10,532 bases of DNA from Treponema sp. (GTDB lineage: Bacteria > Spirochaetota > Spirochaetia > Treponematales > Breznakiellaceae), in the NCBI GenBank assembly GCA_031274565.1, contig JAISPY010000145.1, positions 1-10,532 on the forward strand, in the 5' to 3' direction. The notes beneath the pieces are model-generated. The model worked only from the letters and a program-made list of their open reading frames with translations, did no database searches and was not told the origin of the DNA. Below, in pieces: positions 7,119-10,532 of this stretch. The first letter of the stretch is position 1. Every line of letters begins with the position of its first letter. A program made the translations under genes and the position numbers.

Positions 7119-8390
7119 TCACTGAGCAGTATATCGCTTGAATACTACTGCTCCGTTGTGGCCGCCGAAGCCCAGTGACCCGGAAACCGCCGCGTCAATG
7201 GGACCGTACTGTACCGTATTGGGCACATAGTCCAGGTCACAGGCAGGGTCCGGATGCTCCAGATTGATGGTGGGAGGATAGAAGCCTCCCTGGATCGCCA
7301 GGATGCACGCAATCGCTTCAAGTCCGCCGCTGCCTGCGATACAGTGGCCGGTCATGCTCTTGATGCTCGATATTTTGAGTTTATAGGCATGATCCCCAAA
7401 GGCGTATTTCACCATTTTGGTTTCTGTGGGATCGTTGATCTCCGTGGAAGTCCCGTGGGCGTTGTAGTACTGAACCGCTTCCGGGGCAAGATCCGCGTCT
7501 TTCAGGGCCAGGGCGATTGCCCGCCCCCCCCCTGCTCCTGAGGGCTCCGGGGAGGTGATGTGGTAGGCATCTGCGGAGGCTCCATATCCGGCAAACTCCG
7601 CCAAGATGCAGGCGCCCCGGTTAAGCGCATGGGCTTCGCTTTCCAGGACCAGTATACCTGCCCCTTCCCCCAGGACAAAGCCATCCCGGTCTGCGTCAAA
7701 GGGCCGGGAGGCCTTTTCCGGTTCATGGTTGCGCTTGGAGGAAAGGGCCTTCAGCATCTGGAACCCGCCGATGGCAAAGGGGACGATACAGGCTTCAGTC
7801 CCCCCTGCCAAGACCACCGCACAGCGGCCTGAACGGATGAGGTCCAGGGCCTGTCCCAAGGCATCGGTACCGGAGGCGCAGGCAGTTACCTGGGTGAAGG
7901 CAGGACCTTTAATGCCAAAAAGGATGGACACGTTCCCCGCAGCTTCGTTCCCAATCATGAGGGGCACCGTGAGGGGCAACATCCGTCGGGGACCGCTATC
8001 AAAGAGTTTGTGAAAGGACTCGGTAACCACCTCAAAGCCGCCGATACCGTTACCCAAGACAATACCGGTCATTTCAGGATCGCTTAGTATCCGGCTGCGG
8101 CCCTCTTCGGCGGGCGCTACCAGCCCGGCTTGGGTGAGCGCGTCCTTTGCCGCCGCCGCCGCAAACTGGGTGAACCGGGACATCTTACGGGTGTCTTTTT
8201 TATCGATCCATCGGGAAGGATCAAAGTCCTTGACCTCTCCGGCGATGGTTACATCAAACCCCGCAGTATCAAAAAGGCTGATCCTGCTCACCCCGCTTTT
8301 CCCTTGTTTAAGCGCGGTTTCAAAATCCCCAAGGGAATTACCGATGGGAGCAATCACCCCCATCCCGGTAACCACGACTTTTTTTTTCAT
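7119..8390 (-). CDS. fabF: 3-oxoacyl-[acyl-carrier-protein] synthase II (FabF)
   Basis: This 423-residue cytoplasmic condensing enzyme (KAS II) elongates acyl-ACP with malonyl-ACP, releasing CO2. The thiolase-fold Cys-His-His active site is complete: C171 in VTACASGTDALGQAL, H312 in NAHGTSTEIND and H349 in SSIKSMTGH, with the supporting K344. The glycine-rich end GSLGFGGHNG (404-413) is also typical. The 'HGTST..ND' form and the length (E. coli FabF has 413 residues) favour FabF over FabB. GGAGG, 5 bases before ATG 8390, supports the start. It lies 18 bases downstream of fabG on the same strand, so the pair forms an operon giving condensation and ketoreduction. Transcription is probably driven from the fabG promoter; no separate promoter is visible. 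The acyl carrier protein and dehydratase genes are not in the window. Confidence 0.95.
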   Translation of the reverse strand: MKKKVVVTGMGVIAPIGNSLGDFETALKQGKSGVSRISLFDTAGFDVTIAGEVKDFDPSRWIDKKDTRKMSRFTQFAAAAAKDALTQAGLVAPAEEGRSRILSDPEMTGIVLGNGIGGFEVVTESFHKLFDSGPRRMLPLTVPLMIGNEAAGNVSILFGIKGPAFTQVTACASGTDALGQALDLIRSGRCAVVLAGGTEACIVPFAIGGFQMLKALSSKRNHEPEKASRPFDADRDGFVLGEGAGILVLESEAHALNRGACILAEFAGYGASADAYHITSPEPSGAGGGRAIALALKDADLAPEAVQYYNAHGTSTEINDPTETKMVKYAFGDHAYKLKISSIKSMTGHCIAGSGGLEAIACILAIQGGFYPPTINLEHPDPACDLDYVPNTVQYGPIDAAVSGSLGFGGHNGAVVFKRYTAQ

Positions 8391-8408
8391 CTGTTCCTCC
8401 CTACCGGT

Positions 8409-9143
8409 TCAGCAGAACATACCGCCGTCCACGGCAAGTACCTGCCCGGTGATATACCCCGAAGCGTCAGAAGCAAAAAACAGCACCGCCTGGGCCACCT
8501 CTTCCGGGGTCCCCGGCCGTTTCAGGGGAATGTGATCCAACATCCGTTCCTTGGCCCCTGCGGGCATGGCCCGGGTCATATCCGAGTCAATGAACCCCGG
8601 GGCAACCGCGTTGACCCGGATCCCTCGGCTTGCGGTTTCCTGGGCTAAGGACTTGGTAAGGCCGATAAGCCCGGCCTTGCTGGCCGCATAGTTTATCTGG
8701 CCCCCATTGCCGTGGATCCCCACCACGCTGGATATGTTGATGATGGAACCGCTTTTCCGGCGTATCATGTCCCGGGCAACCGTGCGGGCAATCAGGAAAG
8801 CCGCGGTGAGGTTCACATCCAAAACCTTCTGAAAGTCCGCAAGGCTCATCCTAAAGGCAAGATTATCCTTGGTAATACCCGCGTTATTCACCAGGATATC
8901 GAAGCCATCCGCGGCTTTAAGCTGATCCTGTATGATAGGTTCCACTGAATCCAAGGAGGCCAGGTCTGCGCAAATCCAGTGCAGTTTCCCGCCCGTCCGG
9001 GCAATCCATGCGTCCAGGTCTGAAGGTTCCCGCGTCCCGAGACCCCATACTTCGGCTCCTTCCAAGAGGAACCCTTCGGTTATGGCTCTGCCGATACCCC
9101 GAGAAGCGCCGGTAACCAGCGCCTGCTTATCCTGCAATACCAC
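8409..9143 (-). CDS. fabG: 3-oxoacyl-[acyl-carrier-protein] reductase (FabG)
   Basis: This 244-residue cytoplasmic short-chain dehydrogenase reduces 3-oxoacyl-ACP with NADPH, the second step of the fatty-acid elongation cycle. The Rossmann cofactor motif TGASRGIG is at 11-18 and NNAG at 86-89. The catalytic tetrad is N111, S139 (in INISSVVG), Y152 and K156 (YAASK), followed by the family-typical PGFIDSDMT (182-190) and GQVLAVDGG near the end. The start is taken as GTG at 9141-9143, because AAGGAGG (9149-9155) lies 5 bases before it and the resulting length equals that of E. coli FabG. The frame stays open for 15 codons more, to an ATG at 9186-9188, but that extension would run through the inverted repeat and the predicted transcription start. 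First gene of the fabG-fabF operon. SDR enzymes are diverse, but adjacency to fabF makes the assignment firm. Confidence 0.94.
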   Translation of the reverse strand: MVLQDKQALVTGASRGIGRAITEGFLLEGAEVWGLGTREPSDLDAWIARTGGKLHWICADLASLDSVEPIIQDQLKAADGFDILVNNAGITKDNLAFRMSLADFQKVLDVNLTAAFLIARTVARDMIRRKSGSIINISSVVGIHGNGGQINYAASKAGLIGLTKSLAQETASRGIRVNAVAPGFIDSDMTRAMPAGAKERMLDHIPLKRPGTPEEVAQAVLFFASDASGYITGQVLAVDGGMFC

Positions 9144-9163
9144 GCAATCCTCCTTTTGCTTCC

Positions 9164-9188
9164 ATGACAAAATAACCAGTTTTGTCAT
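9164..9188 (-). promoter_or_regulatory. Candidate operator: 25-base inverted repeat at the fabG transcription start
   Basis: ATGACAAAA (9164-9172) and TTTTGTCAT (9180-9188) are perfect 9-base complementary arms around a 7-base centre. The repeat covers roughly +1 to +25 of the transcript predicted from the fabG promoter and ends 8 bases before the ribosome-binding site. Such a place is typical for a repressor operator. As RNA it could also fold into an AT-rich hairpin. The regulator is unknown; the sequence does not match the FapR or FabR consensus as I recall them. Confidence 0.5.
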
Positions 9189-9194
9189 ATTTAT

Positions 9195-9223
9195 AATATG
9201 ATCATACCCTACTTGAATGTCAA
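9195..9223 (-). promoter_or_regulatory. Sigma-70-like promoter of fabG-fabF
   Basis: On the minus strand a perfect TTGACA (9218-9223) is followed after 17 bases by CATATT (9195-9200); overlapping TATTAT (9193-9198) is an alternative -10 at 19 bases. Transcription would start near 9188, about 45 bases before the GTG start of fabG. The -35 box and spacing are strong, the -10 moderate. Confidence 0.6.
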
Positions 9224-9243
9224 GATGACGGAACTATTTACTT

Positions 9244-9500
9244 GTCAAGGACCAATAGAAATGTCTCCCCTGGTTTGCATGTCGCTCAAATGTGGGAGGA
9301 ATGAGCCGTGGGCGTGAAACGACCTAGACGAACGGAACACCGAGGGTGCTTGCGCCCGAAGCGTAAACAGGTATGTTGAGACTGTCGAAGTAGTCCCTGA
9401 TATGCCAATCCACCACCATAATATAGTATAACCTTCAACAATAATACGCTCTATGTAGTGGTACGAGGGCTGTAACATTACTTTTCTGACAGTCTCGTTA
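9244..9500 (+). other. Non-coding stretch with nested complementary segments, possibly a group II intron 5' fragment
   Basis: The 376 bases between fabG and the DUF4268 gene hold no supportable protein gene. Several segments pair as + strand RNA. GGGTG/CGCCC (9344-9348, 9353-9357) closes a CUUG tetraloop. GGTAT/ATGCC (9370-9374, 9402-9406) encloses GACT/AGTC (9380-9383, 9392-9395). GCTCA/TGAGC (9284-9288, 9302-9306) has a loop holding GGGAG (9294-9298), which can pair back to CTCCC (9265-9269), pseudoknot-like. GAGACTGTC (9378-9386) and GACAGTCTC (9488-9496) are complementary over 101 bases. Two helices use G-U pairs available only in the + strand transcript. The overall look recalls domain I of a bacterial group II intron, but no reverse transcriptase, domain V or defined ends are present. 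The intron idea is inference from resemblance only. Confidence 0.3.
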
Positions 9501-9519
9501 GGTGAAGTACGTCCTTATG

Positions 9520-10452
9520 TTAATAATACCTTGGTATTATTTCTATGTATTTTTCTGCTATATCCTTAAGCCATTTGAAATAATTTTCATATTCACTTTT
9601 ATTTTTTAAATTTATATTATTATTTTGATATTTAATTCTTGAGGCTTTAGCAGTAGGTAATTCTTCCCATTCCAAATTAAACCCAAGTTCCTTTTCTATA
9701 GCATCCTTTTTTGAAAACAATTTTTTAAATAAATCTTTGTTATCTGGAATATAAATATCACACCGCATAAAATCATTTTGAAAAGAAATAATACAAGAAA
9801 TATGCAATTGTGAATTCCCCATGCTCAAATCATACCAATGCTGTGGTTGAGGTTTTCTTATTTTGATTTTTGAAGTGTTTTTTTCCAAGTATGCACTAAA
9901 ATTAGTCCAAAAATCCAGTTGCAATAAATTTGTGTCCGTTAAATTAGTATCATCAGAAGATTGTTTAACCGCTTTAGCCCAGTTATTGGGCGAACAAATT
10001 ATTTGAAATTTTGGCGCTGGCATTGAATCTCCGATTTTCCATACTTCCATTTTAAGCGCAAAAATATATAAGGAATCGGTTTTTTCATTAAGCCAATCAA
10101 TTGCCTGTCTATGTTCTTCACGAATATCTTTAAAAATCCATAGTAAGTACTTCGCATTGAAACCCGAACCATACGTAATAATTTTTCCCAAATGATCATG
10201 ATCAGTTTCCTCTAATTGGTTTTCTATTATTATTTTGTTTCCAGTATTTTCTTCTTCGGCTAGAATATCAGCAGAAAATGCCCCTACACTTGCTTCTGTT
10301 TTTATAAATTTTATGGGAATATCAATTTCTTCACTCAGGAGAGCTAAATTTTCTTCCTCAGCAAGCCAATTTGTAAAGTCTTTTGCTTCATTTTTCCAGA
10401 TGTCCCTAATATTAAGTTTTTCCAGTTTACCTAATTTATAATTATCAGCCAT
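9520..10452 (-). CDS. DUF4268 protein with PD-(D/E)XK nuclease-like N-terminal domain
   Basis: The first half of this 310-residue protein matches the nuclease-like domain that precedes DUF4268. IWKNEAKDFTNWLAEEENL (18-36) is followed by GAFSADILAEE (58-68) and IIIENQLEETDHDHLGKI (74-91). D62, E77 and Q79 form a D...ExQ arrangement like a PD-(D/E)XK active site with Q in place of K; E23 may be the helix-1 acid. The second half has the DUF4268 signature: FWTNFSAYLE (181-190), PQPQHWYDLSMG (201-212) and KKDAIEKELGFNLEWEELP (248-266). Function is unproven; such proteins are often found in accessory DNA. ATG 10452 is chosen because GGAGG lies 5 bases upstream; the open frame continues 25 codons further but through the promoter. 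The gene is far more AT-rich than every other gene here (many AAA, AAT, ATA, TTA codons), which suggests horizontal acquisition. Confidence 0.88.
   Translation of the reverse strand: MADNYKLGKLEKLNIRDIWKNEAKDFTNWLAEEENLALLSEEIDIPIKFIKTEASVGAFSADILAEEENTGNKIIIENQLEETDHDHLGKIITYGSGFNAKYLLWIFKDIREEHRQAIDWLNEKTDSLYIFALKMEVWKIGDSMPAPKFQIICSPNNWAKAVKQSSDDTNLTDTNLLQLDFWTNFSAYLEKNTSKIKIRKPQPQHWYDLSMGNSQLHISCIISFQNDFMRCDIYIPDNKDLFKKLFSKKDAIEKELGFNLEWEELPTAKASRIKYQNNNINLKNKSEYENYFKWLKDIAEKYIEIIPRYY
9522..9541 (-). repeat. Short inverted repeat at the 3' end of the DUF4268 gene
   Basis: AATAATACC (9522-9530) and GGTATTATT (9533-9541) are 9-base complementary arms around TT. They overlap the last codons and the stop of the DUF4268 gene. 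As RNA an 8-base-pair stem with a four-base loop could form. No strong T-run follows on the minus strand, so a terminator function is doubtful. Confidence 0.3.
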
Positions 10453-10474
10453 ATAAGCCTCCAGTTGATGTTTT

Positions 10475-10503
10475 ATTTTATCAATTATTGTGGATAATGT
10501 CAA
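10475..10503 (-). promoter_or_regulatory. Near-consensus sigma-70 promoter of the DUF4268 gene
   Basis: On the minus strand TTGACA (10498-10503) is followed, with the ideal 17-base spacer, by TAAAAT (10475-10480). Transcription would start near 10468, about 16 bases before the ATG at 10452, leaving just enough room for the GGAGG ribosome-binding site. The gene thus appears to be transcribed on its own. Confidence 0.65.
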
Positions 10504-10532
10504 TAGCCTATTTCGCATAACCAGCAATTTTA

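Noticed and set aside
8130..8648. 172-residue + strand open frame
   Set aside because: It lies antisense across fabF and fabG, whose motifs are intact; composition is that of a shadow frame and it has no ribosome-binding site.
9245..9478. 77-residue minus-strand open frame between fabG and the DUF4268 gene
   Set aside because: No ribosome-binding site or protein-like conservation; the region is better explained as a structured non-coding element.
1..10532. tRNA, rRNA, CRISPR array or complete insertion sequence
   Set aside because: Read through on both strands; no cloverleaf-like segment, regularly spaced repeats, transposase or rRNA-like sequence was seen.

Overview
The window is a stretch of bacterial chromosome with a mostly GC-rich, gene-dense backbone and one clearly AT-rich gene at the right end. 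The gene set and protein style (a 605-residue GlnRS, an orphan J-domain protein, an Xre-type repressor, a YifB/ComM ATPase, a YdbC/PC4 protein) fit a spirochaete of the Treponema group. That assignment is an impression from protein resemblance, not a demonstrated identification.

Left part (1-6342, all on the + strand): the 3' end of an Xre/CI-like regulator, then a 218-base gap. Next come a YifB/ComM-type AAA+ ATPase and, 42 bases later, an 81-residue YdbC/PC4-like single-strand-binding protein. A 204-base gap follows, with a possible promoter and a puzzling minus-strand reading frame. It leads to a 200-residue protein of unknown function, glutaminyl-tRNA synthetase (glnS), a six-helix voltage-gated potassium channel, and a MerR regulator of the AdhR/NmlR type with a TTG start. 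Gaps between these last four genes are 38, 45 and 28 bases, so they could be cotranscribed.

Middle (6343-9223, all on the - strand): a short protein with a C-terminal J domain converges on merR with only 20 bases between the stops. After a 258-base gap comes a compact fabG-fabF operon (3-oxoacyl-ACP reductase, then 3-oxoacyl-ACP synthase II), which supplies the reduction and condensation steps of fatty-acid elongation. Upstream of fabG is a good sigma-70-like promoter, followed at the predicted transcription start by a 25-base inverted repeat with perfect 9-base arms, well placed to be a repressor operator.

Right part (9224-10532): about 300 non-coding bases contain nested complementary segments that pair best as + strand RNA. 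They resemble the 5' domain of a group II intron, but no reverse transcriptase or intron 3' end is present. Then comes an AT-rich minus-strand gene for a DUF4268 protein with a PD-(D/E)XK-like nuclease core and its own near-consensus promoter. Composition and position suggest an acquired segment.

No rRNA, tRNA, CRISPR array or complete insertion sequence was seen. No complete new system is evident. The points most worth checking are the fabG operator, the structured element with its adjoining AT-rich nuclease gene, and the YifB-YdbC pair.
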